From Streptomyces huiliensis (GTDB lineage Bacteria > Actinomycetota > Actinomycetes > Streptomycetales > Streptomycetaceae), in the NCBI RefSeq assembly GCF_020037025.1, contig NZ_JAIQLH010000164.1, positions 1-32,695 on the forward strand: a stretch of DNA of 32,695 nucleotides. Direction: 5' to 3'. Every line of letters starts with the position of its first letter. The first letter of the stretch is position 1. Of this stretch, positions 1-8,133 are shown in pieces. The translations under genes were made by a program, and so were the position numbers. The notes beneath the pieces are model-generated. The model was not told where the DNA came from and did no database searches. It saw only the letters and a program-made list of their open reading frames with translations.

Positions 1-14
1 TACGGGACAGCCTT

Positions 15-20
15 TAGGGT
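15..20 (+). promoter_or_regulatory. -10 box of a leaderless promoter for the P450 gene
   Basis: TAGGGT fits the actinobacterial -10 pattern TANNNT and lies 7 nt before the ATG at 28. At that spacing transcription would start at or next to the start codon. No convincing Shine-Dalgarno sequence lies between the box and the ATG. The -35 region is outside the window. Inference from spacing only. Confidence 0.45.
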
Positions 21-27
21 CGAAGCC

Positions 28-1233
28 ATGCGACCCACCGACGTACCGCCGCCCCTCGTCACCGACCCGCACGGCACCCTCGCCGCCCTCCGGGAAGCCG
101 GCCCGGTGCACCGCGTCGCGGGCGCGGACGGCAAGCCCGCCTGGCTGGTGACCCGTTACGACGACGTCCGCCGGGCACTCGCCGACCCGCGGCTCTCCCT
201 CGACAAGCGCAACGCCAAACCCGGCAACTACTCCGGCCTCGCGCTGCCCCCGGCCCTCGACGCCAACCTGCTCAACATGGACCCGCCGGACCACACCCGC
301 GTCCGCCGCCTGGTGGTCAAGGCGTTCACGCCCGGACGGGTGGAGAAGCTGCGGGAGCCGGTGCGCCGTCTCGCCGACGGCCTCCTGGACGCCATGGAAC
401 CGGCGGGCTCCGCCGACCTGCTGGCGGCCTACGCCGGCCCGCTGCCCATCATCGTCATGTGCGACCTGCTGGGCGTCCCGGAGGACCGGCGGCTGGACTT
501 CCGGTCCTGGACGGACGCCCTCATCACCCCCGACCCGGCCCGGCCGGAGGCGGCCCGCGAGGCGGTGGGGAGCCTGATCCGCTTCTTCGCGGGCCTGCTC
601 GCCGCGAAGCGCGCCGAGCCCGCGGACGACCTGCTGTCCGACCTGATCGCCGTCCGCGACGACGGCGACCGCCTCTCCGAGGACGAACTGACCTCCCTGG
701 CCTTCCTCCTCCTCTTCGCGGGCTACGAGAACACCGTCCACCTGATCGCCAACTCGGTGCTGGCCCTCCTGGACCACCCCGAGGAGCTCCGCGCCCTGCG
801 AAAGAATCCGGACGGACTCGCGGCGGCCGTGGAGGAGCTGAACCGCTGGGACGGCCCCGGCCCGCTGGCCATCCGCCGCTTCCCCCTGGAGGACATCGAG
901 ATCGGCGGCACCACCATCCCCGCCGGCGAGACCGTCCTCCTCTCCCTCGCCTCCGCCAACCGCGACCCCGCCCGCTTCCCCGACCCCGACCGCCTTGACC
1001 TGCACCGCGGCGACTCCGGCCACCTGGCCCTGGGCCACGGCATCCACTACTGCCTGGGCGCCGCCCTCGGCCGCATGGAGACCGAAACCGCCCTCGCGGC
1101 CCTCCTCACCCGCTTCGAAAAACTGGAACTCGCCGTTCCGAGAGACGAACTGAAGTGGCGCCCGTCCATCCGCGCGCGTGGCTTGATTTCGCTCCCCGTG
1201 CGCTGGTCGGCCCCAAGCCGAACACGTTTTTGA
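28..1233 (+). CDS. Cytochrome P450 (CYP107-like)
   Basis: A 401-residue soluble bacterial P450 that should bind heme and, with ferredoxin and reductase partners, mono-oxygenate a small molecule. Visible motifs are the I-helix oxygen-activation segment AGYENT at residues 231-236, the ExxR pair E270-R273, and the heme-binding loop GHGIHYCLG with the thiolate ligand Cys342. The length is normal for class I bacterial P450s, and the overall texture resembles CYP107-type enzymes of Streptomyces secondary metabolism. No ferredoxin gene is next to it, so redox partners must be encoded elsewhere. A terminator-like hairpin follows at 1272-1309, so the gene is probably monocistronic. The substrate cannot be predicted. 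The I-helix Asn at 235, where Thr is common, is a mild variant. Confidence 0.95.
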   Translation: MRPTDVPPPLVTDPHGTLAALREAGPVHRVAGADGKPAWLVTRYDDVRRALADPRLSLDKRNAKPGNYSGLALPPALDANLLNMDPPDHTRVRRLVVKAFTPGRVEKLREPVRRLADGLLDAMEPAGSADLLAAYAGPLPIIVMCDLLGVPEDRRLDFRSWTDALITPDPARPEAAREAVGSLIRFFAGLLAAKRAEPADDLLSDLIAVRDDGDRLSEDELTSLAFLLLFAGYENTVHLIANSVLALLDHPEELRALRKNPDGLAAAVEELNRWDGPGPLAIRRFPLEDIEIGGTTIPAGETVLLSLASANRDPARFPDPDRLDLHRGDSGHLALGHGIHYCLGAALGRMETETALAALLTRFEKLELAVPRDELKWRPSIRARGLISLPVRWSAPSRTRF

Positions 1234-1271
1234 TGCATAACCCATCCTTGATGAGGTAGAACTGTCTTCGA

Positions 1272-1309
1272 GCCCGCCCGGTGTGCATCCCCCGTCGCAC
1301 CGGGCGGGC
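1272..1309 (+). terminator. Hairpin terminator after the P450 gene
   Basis: Two 14-nt arms (1272-1285 and 1296-1309) are complementary except for one G-U-type position, giving a very GC-rich stem with a 10-nt loop. It lies 38 nt after the P450 stop and just before the next gene's promoter. There is no long T tract, as is usual in Streptomyces. Confidence 0.7.
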
Positions 1310-1330
1310 CTTCGTATGGGCGGGAACGGT

Positions 1331-1336
1331 TAGCCT
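1331..1336 (+). promoter_or_regulatory. -10 box of a leaderless promoter
   Basis: TAGCCT matches TANNNT and ends 7 nt before the GTG at 1344, the same geometry as the box before the P450 gene. There is no Shine-Dalgarno sequence between box and start codon. A -35 element is not obvious. Confidence 0.5.
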
Positions 1337-1343
1337 GAATCAT

Positions 1344-1688
1344 GTGAGCGATGCCGATGCCGAACCGCCGCTGCTCGCGGACGTCTATCCCGCGTTGGTG
1401 TCGTTCCTGACGGCGGCGCTGGTCTCCGAGGGGGAGCCCACCCTGGCCCGCGCCGTGGCGGGGTTGCGTTTCCACGGGTGGTGCGAGTGCGGCCCGGCCT
1501 GCACGTACCTTCGAACGGCCCCGGTCGGCTGTGCCGACGGCAACTGGGTTCATATCGACGACGAAGTGCCCCGCGTATGGCTTCAATCCGGCAGGGATCA
1601 AACGTCGTTCGTCGGGATGGAGATCTGCGAGTTCGACCTGGGGCCGGCTCCGGCGCTCGATCCCGACCGGCCTGCAGGACCGGCCTGA
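1344..1688 (+). CDS. Small conserved-looking protein with a CxCx3C motif
   Basis: A 114-residue protein starting at GTG 1344. Longer in-frame starts would begin inside the upstream hairpin and are rejected. The centre carries HGWCECGPACTYLRTAP, a Cys-rich turn followed by a Thr-Ala-Pro segment. Streptomyces small proteins of unknown function often show a similar CGC...C...YTAP layout, so I think it belongs to that group, from memory of the family only. No signal peptide or membrane helix is seen. The C-terminus is acidic and proline-rich. It is convergent with the Yip1-like gene, and a hairpin separates them. Function unknown; metal or zinc binding through the Cys residues is possible. Confidence 0.65.
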   Translation: MSDADAEPPLLADVYPALVSFLTAALVSEGEPTLARAVAGLRFHGWCECGPACTYLRTAPVGCADGNWVHIDDEVPRVWLQSGRDQTSFVGMEICEFDLGPAPALDPDRPAGPA

Positions 1689-1749
1689 CCCGGGCCGGCG
1701 TCGCTTCCGTTCAACCGGATCCGCGGGCTGCGCGGGCGGGCGGCCCGGT

Positions 1750-1783
1750 CCGGGGGTTCCTGGCCGAAGTCCGAACCCCCCGG
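1750..1783. terminator. Bidirectional hairpin between convergent genes
   Basis: CCGGGGGTTC at 1750-1759 pairs with GAACCCCCCGG at 1773-1783 with one bulged C. It lies between the 3' ends of the plus-strand small gene and the minus-strand membrane protein gene, so it could terminate both. Confidence 0.55.
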
Positions 1784-1825
1784 CGGCCCGTCCCGGCCGG
1801 GGGAGCCGCCGTGGCGGCGCGTCGG

Positions 1826-2416
1826 TCAGCCGCTGCCCGGGGGGAACTTGAGGAGGGCCACCGCCGCCAGCATCTGGACGGTGACGGCCATCACCGCCTT
1901 GCGGGTGGGGAGGTGGTGCTGGCCGCGGATGAGGAGGGTGGCCAGGGCGCAGCCGAAGGCGGCGGAGGCCGCGGCGGTGGCGCGGACCGGGATGGAAGTG
2001 CTCGGGAGGCAGGAGTCGAGGACCAGCCGGGGGAGGTCGGTGGTCCAGAAGACGAGGACGAACAGGCTCGCCGTCGGCCCCGGGCGGCCGTTGCCGCCGA
2101 GGCGGCGGGCGATGGCGTGGGTGACCAGGCCGAGCAGCACGCTGGCGAGCAGGACGACGGCCGAGCCGATGGCCATGGCCTCCAGGGCGAGCGCGGGGCT
2201 CACGTCCCACTGGGCCCAGAACGAGTCCTTGGCCAGGGTCCCCAGTGCTCCGCAGAGCAGGCAGAGGAACATGGCGGCACCCCAGACGCTCCGGTCCCGG
2301 GCCTCGTCGAGGACTTCGACGGGCCGGTACCAGAGCCCGATTATGAGCCGGTGCCAGAGCAGCTTGCGCCGCCCGGCGTCCGGGGGGCGGGGGGAGGTCG
2401 TGGTGGTCAGGGGCAT
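1826..2416 (-). CDS. Yip1-like multi-pass membrane protein
   Basis: A 196-residue protein. The ATG at 2416 is preferred because a purine-rich GAGAG lies just upstream and the longer reading frame is low-complexity sequence overlapping the neighbour's 3' end. After a short polar N-terminus and an amphipathic segment (WHRLIIGLWYRPVEVLDEAR) there are about five hydrophobic segments, with the pattern of Yip1/YIPF-type or similar small membrane proteins. The WYRP motif preceding the first membrane span is typical of that group. The gene follows the permease gene on the same strand, so the two could be co-transcribed. The role is unknown. The family call is tentative; membrane location is well supported. 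Confidence 0.7.
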   Translation of the reverse strand: MPLTTTTSPRPPDAGRRKLLWHRLIIGLWYRPVEVLDEARDRSVWGAAMFLCLLCGALGTLAKDSFWAQWDVSPALALEAMAIGSAVVLLASVLLGLVTHAIARRLGGNGRPGPTASLFVLVFWTTDLPRLVLDSCLPSTSIPVRATAAASAAFGCALATLLIRGQHHLPTRKAVMAVTVQMLAAVALLKFPPGSG

Positions 2417-2464
2417 GGGGGCGATTCTCTCACCGCCCTCGGACAGCCGTTCCGGAGCGGGCGG

Positions 2465-2580
2465 TGACGGGCCGTCGGCGGACGGGCCGTCAGGCGGGGG
2501 TGGGCTCCACCGGGCCCGGGCCGGGGTCCGGTTCGGGAGCCGTGCCCCCGTCGGCCGGACCGTCCGCCGACGGCCCGTCA
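2465..2580. repeat. Perfect 19-bp inverted repeat at the permease 3' end
   Basis: The 19 bases at 2465-2483 are the exact reverse complement of 2562-2580, separated by 78 bp. The right arm lies in the coding sequence for the permease C-terminal tail (Asp-Gly-Pro-Ser-Ala repeats), and the left arm is just past its stop. It may form a large stem-loop or be a dispersed low-complexity repeat. Confidence 0.6.
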
Positions 2581-4019
2581 CCTTCCGCCCGCGGCAGGAA
2601 CTCCTCGCTGATCTCCCGCGGCCCGAACGGCCACACCCGCTCCACCCGCGCCCACAACAGGAAGGCCAGGCACCCCGCCCCGAACCAGGCGAGCGACCAC
2701 TCGATGGGATGCCGCCCCGGCGCGTTGCGGTCCGCGTAGCCGTAGATGACGAGCCACCCGACCAGCGCCACCAGGCTCGGCAGCGGGTATAGCCACATCC
2801 GGTACGGGCGCGGCAGCGCCGGCTGGCGGCGGCGCAGGACGGTCACGGCCGCGATCTGGCCGAGCGCCTGGACGAGCACCATCACCGTGGTCAGCAGCTG
2901 GATCAGCGTCGCCAGGTCGGTGTGCCGGCCGATCAGGAAGCCGACGCAGCCGATCGCGCCCATGCTCAGCAGGCCGAGGACGGGAAAGTGGTGGCGCGGG
3001 TGCAGGGTGCCGAAGGCGCGGAAGAAGACCTTCTCCCGGGCCGCGTTGTAGGGGATGCGGGAGGCGCCCAGGAGGCCGGTGAAGACCGACGCCACGGCGG
3101 TGATCAGGACGAGGACGGTGACGGCGTCGGCGGCCCCCTTCCCCCAGGTGCGTTCCAGCACGGCGGAGGCGACGGAGGACGACGCGACGTCGTCCGCGTC
3201 GAGCATGTCCCGCCAGTCGACGACGCCCAGGGTGCCGATCTGGAGCAGCAGGTAGATGCCCATGATGCCGAGGATGGAGTAGATGATGGAGCGCGGGATG
3301 GTGCGTCCCGGGTCCTTGATCTCGGCGCCCATGTAGGCGGTCGTCCAGTACCCGCCGTAGTCGTAGATGCCGATGGTCAGGCCCGCCGCGAAGCCGATCC
3401 AGAAGTGATTTGTCGTCAGGTCGAAGGCGTGGGAGGGGTAGGTGAACGCCCGGTCCGGGCTGAAGTGGGTGAACGCGGCGGTGATCACCAGCACCACGGC
3501 CGCGATCATCACGCACCACAGCACCGTCGTGATCCGGGCCATGTTCTCCACCCGCCCCCACAGCAGCGCCACGACGAGGACGATGAGCGCCAACCCCGTC
3601 AGATCCCCCTGCCCCGGCGTCATCCCCGGCCACAGGTACCCCAGGTACTGCACGAAGCCCATCACGCCGCTCGCCATGGCCAGCGGGACGTAGAGCATGG
3701 CCGTCCAGACGAACAGGAACGGCATCAGCCGGCCCGTGCGGTACTGGAACGCCTGCCGGAGGTAGACGTAACTGCCGCCCGCGCCCGGCAGCGACGCGCC
3801 GAGCTCGGCCCAGACCAGGCCGTCCGCGAGGGCGAGCAGCGCCCCCGCGAGGAAGCCGATGACGGCCTGCGGGCCGCCGAAGGCCGCGACCATCAGCGGA
3901 ATGGTGACGAACGGGCCGATCCCGCACATCTGGCTCATGTTGATGGCGGTGGCCTGGAACGGCCCGACGCGGCGGACGAATCCGTCCTGGCCGTCCGGCG
4001 CGTCGGCTCTCTCTCCCAT
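2490..4019 (-). CDS. APC-superfamily amino acid permease
   Basis: A 509-residue membrane transporter with about 12 hydrophobic helices. The start at ATG 4019 is set by AAGGTGG a few bases upstream; the longer frame reads through non-coding sequence. The first helix region contains the broken-helix signature of APC transporters (NMSQMCGIGPFVTIPLM), followed by LVWAELGASLPGAGGSYVYLRQAF, the conserved second-helix region. It should import an amino acid or amine by cation-coupled transport or exchange; the substrate cannot be read from sequence. The C-terminal tail after the last helix is a repetitive Asp-Gly-Pro-Ser-Ala and Pro-rich stretch that looks dispensable. The Yip1-like gene follows on the same strand. 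The upstream 300 bp separates it from the divergent cobalamin riboswitch. Confidence 0.9.
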   Translation of the reverse strand: MGERADAPDGQDGFVRRVGPFQATAINMSQMCGIGPFVTIPLMVAAFGGPQAVIGFLAGALLALADGLVWAELGASLPGAGGSYVYLRQAFQYRTGRLMPFLFVWTAMLYVPLAMASGVMGFVQYLGYLWPGMTPGQGDLTGLALIVLVVALLWGRVENMARITTVLWCVMIAAVVLVITAAFTHFSPDRAFTYPSHAFDLTTNHFWIGFAAGLTIGIYDYGGYWTTAYMGAEIKDPGRTIPRSIIYSILGIMGIYLLLQIGTLGVVDWRDMLDADDVASSSVASAVLERTWGKGAADAVTVLVLITAVASVFTGLLGASRIPYNAAREKVFFRAFGTLHPRHHFPVLGLLSMGAIGCVGFLIGRHTDLATLIQLLTTVMVLVQALGQIAAVTVLRRRQPALPRPYRMWLYPLPSLVALVGWLVIYGYADRNAPGRHPIEWSLAWFGAGCLAFLLWARVERVWPFGPREISEEFLPRAEGDGPSADGPADGGTAPEPDPGPGPVEPTPA

Positions 4020-4325
4020 GGCGGCCACCTTCCCGTCGGCGCGATACCTGCACTCGTACACCGGCCCGCCCGGCCCGTCCATCACCCCGGACGAGGCGGT
4101 ACGGACCGTGGCGCGCGCATCGCCCGGACGGCGCACGACAGTTGGTGGCCGTGGGCCGGACGGGGTGATGCGTGACTCTGGCCGGGCGCTCCACGCCGAG
4201 TCAAGACCCGGGGCGCACGGGACCGGAGCGCGTCGCGGGACGGAAGCCGGTACCGGAACCGAAGCGCCCCCTGAAACCGGACATGACAATCGCCACTCTC
4301 AGCACATCCGCACTGGCAGGAGCGT
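4020..4325. other. Divergent intergenic region without a gene
   Basis: About 300 bp between the permease start and the riboswitch transcript. It must hold the permease promoter and the promoter of the riboswitch-controlled gene. I see no convincing coding sequence; open frames here lack a start with a ribosome site and have no family resemblance. Confidence 0.5.
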
Positions 4326-4331
4326 TACAGT
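4326..4331 (+). promoter_or_regulatory. Candidate -10 box for the riboswitch transcript
   Basis: TACAGT lies just before the first conserved bases of the cobalamin riboswitch, so a transcript starting near 4338 would carry the aptamer at its 5' end. No clear -35 is seen at 16-18 bp. Confidence 0.4.
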
Positions 4332-4337
4332 GACCCG

Positions 4338-4545
4338 GCCGTGGTGTTCGGGAAGACCGGTGCAGGACCCTCTCAAACGGAGGGGTCCGATTCCGGAGCG
4401 GCCCTCGCCACTGTGATCGGGGAGTGACCGTCCCGTTCCGCGCGGCCCGTCCGGGCGCGCGTGGAGCCACTGGCCGCAGCCGGCTGCCGGGAAGGCGGGG
4501 GCGGACGCGAACGAACCCGTCAGCCAGGAGACCGGCCACGGCATC
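4338..4545 (+). promoter_or_regulatory. Cobalamin (B12) riboswitch
   Basis: The leader contains the conserved blocks of the adenosylcobalamin aptamer in order: GGGAAgaCCGGTGcAg near 4350-4364, the GCCACTGTGA block near 4406-4416, GGGAAGGCGGGG near 4490, and the B12-box AGCCAGGAGACCGGCC at about 4522-4537. The aptamer ends only about 40 nt before the transporter's likely start codon, which fits control by sequestering the ribosome site when cobalamin is bound. The downstream gene is a nickel/cobalt transporter, so B12 would repress cobalt uptake. Confidence 0.92.
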
Positions 4546-4575
4546 TCAGTGAACCGATCCACGAGGTGCTGGAGC

Positions 4576-5730
4576 GTGAACCCCAAAATGTCCCTGCCCA
4601 ACGACGCGCCCAACGACGCGTCCGCCGACGCGCCCGCCGGGCCGGCCGCCACCTTCCGCTGGCGCCGCCAGGACACGGTACGGACCGCCGGTCTGCTCGC
4701 CGTCATAGCCGCCCTCCACGTCGTCGCCTTCGGCGTGCTCTTCCTGCTCGTCGTCCCGAGCCACTACGAAGTGGGCTCCAAGGTGTACGGCGTCGGCCTC
4801 GGCGTCACCGCCTACACCCTCGGCATGCGGCACGCCTTCGACGCCGACCACATCGCCGCCATCGACAACACCACCCGCAAGCTGATGGCCGACGGCAAGC
4901 GCCCGATATCCGTCGGCTTCTGGTTCGCCCTCGGCCACTCCAGCGTCGTGGTCGCCATGGCCGCGCTGGTCGCCGGCGGCACCCACATGGCGAGCACGCT
5001 GATGGACGAGGACTCGTCCACGCACCAGACGCTCGGCATCGTCGGCACGTCGGTCTCCGGCGGCTTCCTCTACCTCATCGCCGCCCTCAACCTCGTCGCC
5101 CTCGCCGGCATCCTGCGCATCTTCCGCGCCATGCGCGAGGGCCGCTACGACGAGGCGGAGTTGGAGAAGCACCTCGACTCGCGCGGCTTCATGAACCGCA
5201 TCCTCGGCCGCTTCACCCGCTCCATCACCCGCCCCGGCCAGATGTACCCGCTCGGCTTCCTCTTCGGCCTGGGCTTCGACACCGCCACCGAGGTCACCCT
5301 GATGGTCATGGCCGGCAGCGGCGCCGCCGCGGGACTGCCCTGGTACGCGATCCTCTGCCTGCCGCTGCTGTTCGCCGCCGGCATGAGCCTCTTCGACACC
5401 CTCGACGGCACGTTCATGAACTTCGCCTACCAGTGGGCGTTCTCCAACCCGGTCCGCAAGGTCTACTACAACCTCACCATCACCGGCCTGTCGATCGCCG
5501 TCGCCTTCCTCATCGGCACCATCGAACTCGTCGGCGTGCTGCACGAGAAGCTGGAGCTGGACGACGCGGTCACCGGCTGGATCGCCGGACTGAACCTCGA
5601 CAACGTCGGCTTCGTCATCGTCGGCCTGTTCGTGGTGGTCTGGGCCGCCGCCCTCGCCTACTGGCGCTTCGCCAAGGTCGAACAGCGCTGGGCCGCGCGC
5701 GGCGCGTCGGCCCCGGCGGCGGAGGGCTGA
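4576..5730 (+). CDS. Nickel/cobalt transporter, NiCoT (HoxN/NixA) family
   Basis: A 384-residue permease that should import Co2+ (or Ni2+). The family signature HAFDADHIAAIDN is at residues 86-98, including the HX4DH metal-recognition motif (His86, Asp91, His92). LGFDTATE at 232-239 and GHSSVV are the other conserved NiCoT blocks. About eight hydrophobic helices are visible. I chose GTG 4576 because GAGGTG lies 7 nt upstream; GTG 4549 (no ribosome site) and ATG 4588 (GGAG 13 nt away) are alternatives in the same frame. The cobalamin riboswitch directly upstream argues that cobalt for B12 synthesis is the physiological substrate. The C-terminus ends in an Ala-rich tail after the last helix. 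Confidence 0.95.
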   Translation: MNPKMSLPNDAPNDASADAPAGPAATFRWRRQDTVRTAGLLAVIAALHVVAFGVLFLLVVPSHYEVGSKVYGVGLGVTAYTLGMRHAFDADHIAAIDNTTRKLMADGKRPISVGFWFALGHSSVVVAMAALVAGGTHMASTLMDEDSSTHQTLGIVGTSVSGGFLYLIAALNLVALAGILRIFRAMREGRYDEAELEKHLDSRGFMNRILGRFTRSITRPGQMYPLGFLFGLGFDTATEVTLMVMAGSGAAAGLPWYAILCLPLLFAAGMSLFDTLDGTFMNFAYQWAFSNPVRKVYYNLTITGLSIAVAFLIGTIELVGVLHEKLELDDAVTGWIAGLNLDNVGFVIVGLFVVVWAAALAYWRFAKVEQRWAARGASAPAAEG

Positions 5731-5782
5731 CCGCAGTCCCTCGCCCAGACGGCGTCCGTCCCCCGTCCCCCGTCCCGCGTCC

Positions 5783-5817
5783 CCGTCCGACCGGGCTTTT
5801 TCCCGGGGCCGGGACGG
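5783..5817 (+). terminator. Hairpin after the NiCoT gene
   Basis: CCGGG/CCCGG flank a CTTTTT loop, and an outer CCGTCC/GGACGG stem extends the structure with a small internal loop. It lies about 50 nt after the transporter stop and before the methyltransferase gene. No T tract follows. Confidence 0.4.
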
Positions 5818-5876
5818 GCGGACGCCGCCGGGGCTACCGTGAGGACGGCAGTATCCGTCCCGCGAACGGGAGGCCC

Positions 5877-6710
5877 ATGGACCGCGAGAAGATCACCCTC
5901 ACCGGAGTCCCGGAGACCCTCCTCGCCACCCTCCACGCCCGCGCCTGCGACAGCCGCTCCTCCCACTCCCTCCTGCACGACCGCACGGCCCTCGACACCG
6001 TCCGGCGCATCGACTACGACTTCCGCAGAACGGGCATGAACTCCGTCAACGCGGCCGGCGTCGCCCTGCGCGCCCGCTGCCTGGACGACTGGACGGCCGC
6101 GTTCCTGGCCCGGCACCCCCGCGCCACCGTGCTCCACCTGGCGTGCGGGCTCGACACCCGGGCGCACCGGCTCGCCCGGTTCCCCGAGACCCGCTGGATC
6201 GACGTCGACCTGCCCGAGGTCGTCGCCCTCCGGAACCGCCTCCTTCCGGTCCCCGACGGCGACTACCGCGTCCTCGCCACCTCCGTGACCGCCGACGGCT
6301 GGCTGGAGGAACTCCCCGCCGACCGGCCCGTGGTGGCGGTCTTCGAAGGGCTCTCGATGTACCTGCGGCCGGCCGACGGCGAACGCTTGATCCGGCGGAT
6401 CACCTCCCACTTCCCGGGCGGACAGCTCCTGTTCGACTGCTTCAACGGCCTGGGCGTCCGCATGCAGCGGCTGATCCCCGTCCTCCGCAGGACCGGCGCG
6501 ACGGTGTACTGGGGCATCGACGACCCCCGCGCCCTGGAACGCCTGCACCCCGGCCTGACCTGCCTCGACGTCATCCGCGGCTGCGACCTCCCCGAGGTGC
6601 GCCACGTCCCGCCCCTGGCCCGCTTCGAGGCGCGGCTGACGGGCCTCGTGCCCGGGGTGCGGGACGTGTTCCGGATGGTGCGGTTCGAGTTCCCGGGGGG
6701 CGGGGGCTGA
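5877..6710 (+). CDS. SAM-dependent methyltransferase, TcmP/leucine carboxyl methyltransferase family
   Basis: A 277-residue enzyme of the TcmP-like O-methyltransferase group. ATG 5877 has GGGAGG 4 nt upstream. The SAM-binding motif LHLACGLDTRAHRL is at residues 86-99, with the diagnostic ACGLDTR, followed by IDVDLPEVVALR (second strand acidic residue) and VAVFEGLSMYL (motif near the active site), the standard order of this family. It probably methylates a hydroxyl or carboxyl group on a small molecule; TcmP itself acts in tetracenomycin biosynthesis. No biosynthetic cluster surrounds this gene, so the substrate is open. It is convergent with the PAF-acetylhydrolase-like gene, with inverted repeats between them. 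Confidence 0.9.
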   Translation: MDREKITLTGVPETLLATLHARACDSRSSHSLLHDRTALDTVRRIDYDFRRTGMNSVNAAGVALRARCLDDWTAAFLARHPRATVLHLACGLDTRAHRLARFPETRWIDVDLPEVVALRNRLLPVPDGDYRVLATSVTADGWLEELPADRPVVAVFEGLSMYLRPADGERLIRRITSHFPGGQLLFDCFNGLGVRMQRLIPVLRRTGATVYWGIDDPRALERLHPGLTCLDVIRGCDLPEVRHVPPLARFEARLTGLVPGVRDVFRMVRFEFPGGGG

Positions 6711-6748
6711 CCGCCGGGACGCGGGTACGGGGGCCCGGCGGGCGGTCA
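6708..6748. terminator. Inverted repeat between convergent genes
   Basis: TGACCGCC at 6708-6715, which includes the methyltransferase stop codon, pairs with GGCGGTCA at 6741-6748; extra GC pairing extends inward. It lies between two converging genes and could end transcription of either. Confidence 0.5.
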
Positions 6749-6788
6749 TGGGCAGCCTGCCGCCTGGCCGTGCGGCACCAGGCACCGG

Positions 6789-7997
6789 TCAGCCGCGCGG
6801 CGGCAGGCACCGGCCGAAGAAGGAGCGCACCAGCCCCCGCACGGCCGGAACCGACCGCTCCGGGCCCGCCGGGCCGACGAGCGCGTCCCGGTCCCGGGCC
6901 GGCATCAGGCCCGCCGCCTGCAACCGGGGCGCCAGGGCCGCGTAGTCGGTGAACACCCAGTGCCCGGCCCCGGCGAGCTCGCGGCGCCGGGCCCGGCCGC
7001 CCGAGCGGGCCAGCACGGCCGGCCACGAGCGCTCGAACCGCTCGTTCCGGAAGCCGTCCGTACCGGCCAGCAGCAGTGGCCGGTCCGTACCCTCCCGCGC
7101 CACCGGGAACAGCTCCCCGGGCCGGCCGTCGGCGCCCGGCGGATGGTCGAGGTACCCCTCCAGGTCGGCGGCCGCCCGGATCCGCCGGTCCCGGTGCATC
7201 GCCTCGGTCACCGCCGTCCCGCCGAGGGAGTGCCCGAAGGCGCCCACCCGCCGGAGGTCCAGGGCCGCGCCGAGCCCCGGGGGCAGGGACCGCCCGAGGG
7301 CGGCCGGGTCCGCCAGCCGGTCGAGGACGAACCGGAGGTCCGCGATCCGGGTCTCGGCCAGGACGGCGAAGAGGTCCGGGCCGGGATCCGCGGTGAGAAC
7401 GGTCGGCCGCACCCGCTCCCGCCCGGGCATCTCCACGGGGAACTCCACCTCGCCGGCGTCCCCCGGGTGGTCGACGGCGACCACCGCGTACCCGTGGCTC
7501 GCCAGGTCCTCCGCGAGCCCGATGCCCATCGTGCGCGGGTCCCCGGCCCCGGGGCTGTACAGCAGCACCGGCCGGCGCCCGGCGAGCGCGGGCGCGTCGG
7601 CGTACGCGTGGGTGCGCGTGGCCGCCCAGTCGACACCCGCCGTCGGCAGATGGTGCACGTGCACGTCGATCTCCCGGAAGAGCGCGACCGCGCCGGGCGT
7701 CATGTGCGGCGCGCGGCGACGGCCGCGGACCGTCTCCGCCGGGTAGAACACCGTCACCATCACCTCCCGGACCGGGATGGCGGGCGTCAGCGGGTCGGGC
7801 CGGGACCGGTCGACCAGGTACAGGACGGTCGCCCCGACCCGGTGCGGACCGGTCGGCGCCGGCAGCCCCAGGACGAGCGGCCGGCCCTCGGAGGCCCGCG
7901 CCGGTACGGCCGCGCCCCCGGCGAGCAGCACACCCGCCCCGGCCGCGGAGGCGATGATGGACCGTCTGCGCACGGCCCGGCTCGTGTACGGCGGCAT
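6789..7997 (-). CDS. Secreted PAF-acetylhydrolase-like alpha/beta hydrolase
   Basis: A 402-residue precursor starting at ATG 7997 with AAGGGAA upstream. The N-terminus (SRAVRRRSIIAS, then a hydrophobic run ending in ARAS) looks like a Tat-type signal peptide. The mature part matches the plasma platelet-activating-factor acetylhydrolase (isoform II) family: YSPGAGDPR (oxyanion region), GHSLGG with nucleophile Ser257, DLEGYLD downstream, and GAGHWVFTD carrying the catalytic His. It should hydrolyse ester bonds of lipids or similar substrates outside the cell. The divergent winged-helix regulator at 8134 shares its upstream region and may control it. A polyesterase or cutinase-like activity is a possible alternative. 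Confidence 0.88.
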   Translation of the reverse strand: MPPYTSRAVRRRSIIASAAGAGVLLAGGAAVPARASEGRPLVLGLPAPTGPHRVGATVLYLVDRSRPDPLTPAIPVREVMVTVFYPAETVRGRRRAPHMTPGAVALFREIDVHVHHLPTAGVDWAATRTHAYADAPALAGRRPVLLYSPGAGDPRTMGIGLAEDLASHGYAVVAVDHPGDAGEVEFPVEMPGRERVRPTVLTADPGPDLFAVLAETRIADLRFVLDRLADPAALGRSLPPGLGAALDLRRVGAFGHSLGGTAVTEAMHRDRRIRAAADLEGYLDHPPGADGRPGELFPVAREGTDRPLLLAGTDGFRNERFERSWPAVLARSGGRARRRELAGAGHWVFTDYAALAPRLQAAGLMPARDRDALVGPAGPERSVPAVRGLVRSFFGRCLPPRG

Positions 7998-8133
7998 GAT
8001 GCGTTCCCTTCGTCCGACCGGCCCCCGTGTACGGTGCGGCGGCCGCGTACAGGCATGCTGGCCGCCGACGGACCGTCCGGACGAACGTTCAGGCTGTGGC
8101 CGAAAGGCTGGCGCAGGGGGAGGGGGGAACGCG

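Noticed and set aside
4461..5876. Long plus-strand frame opening before the Ni/Co transporter and running into the methyltransferase frame
   Set aside because: Up to 5876 it is a shifted reading of the transporter and riboswitch, rich in Arg/Pro/His; only the part from ATG 5877 has family motifs and a ribosome site.
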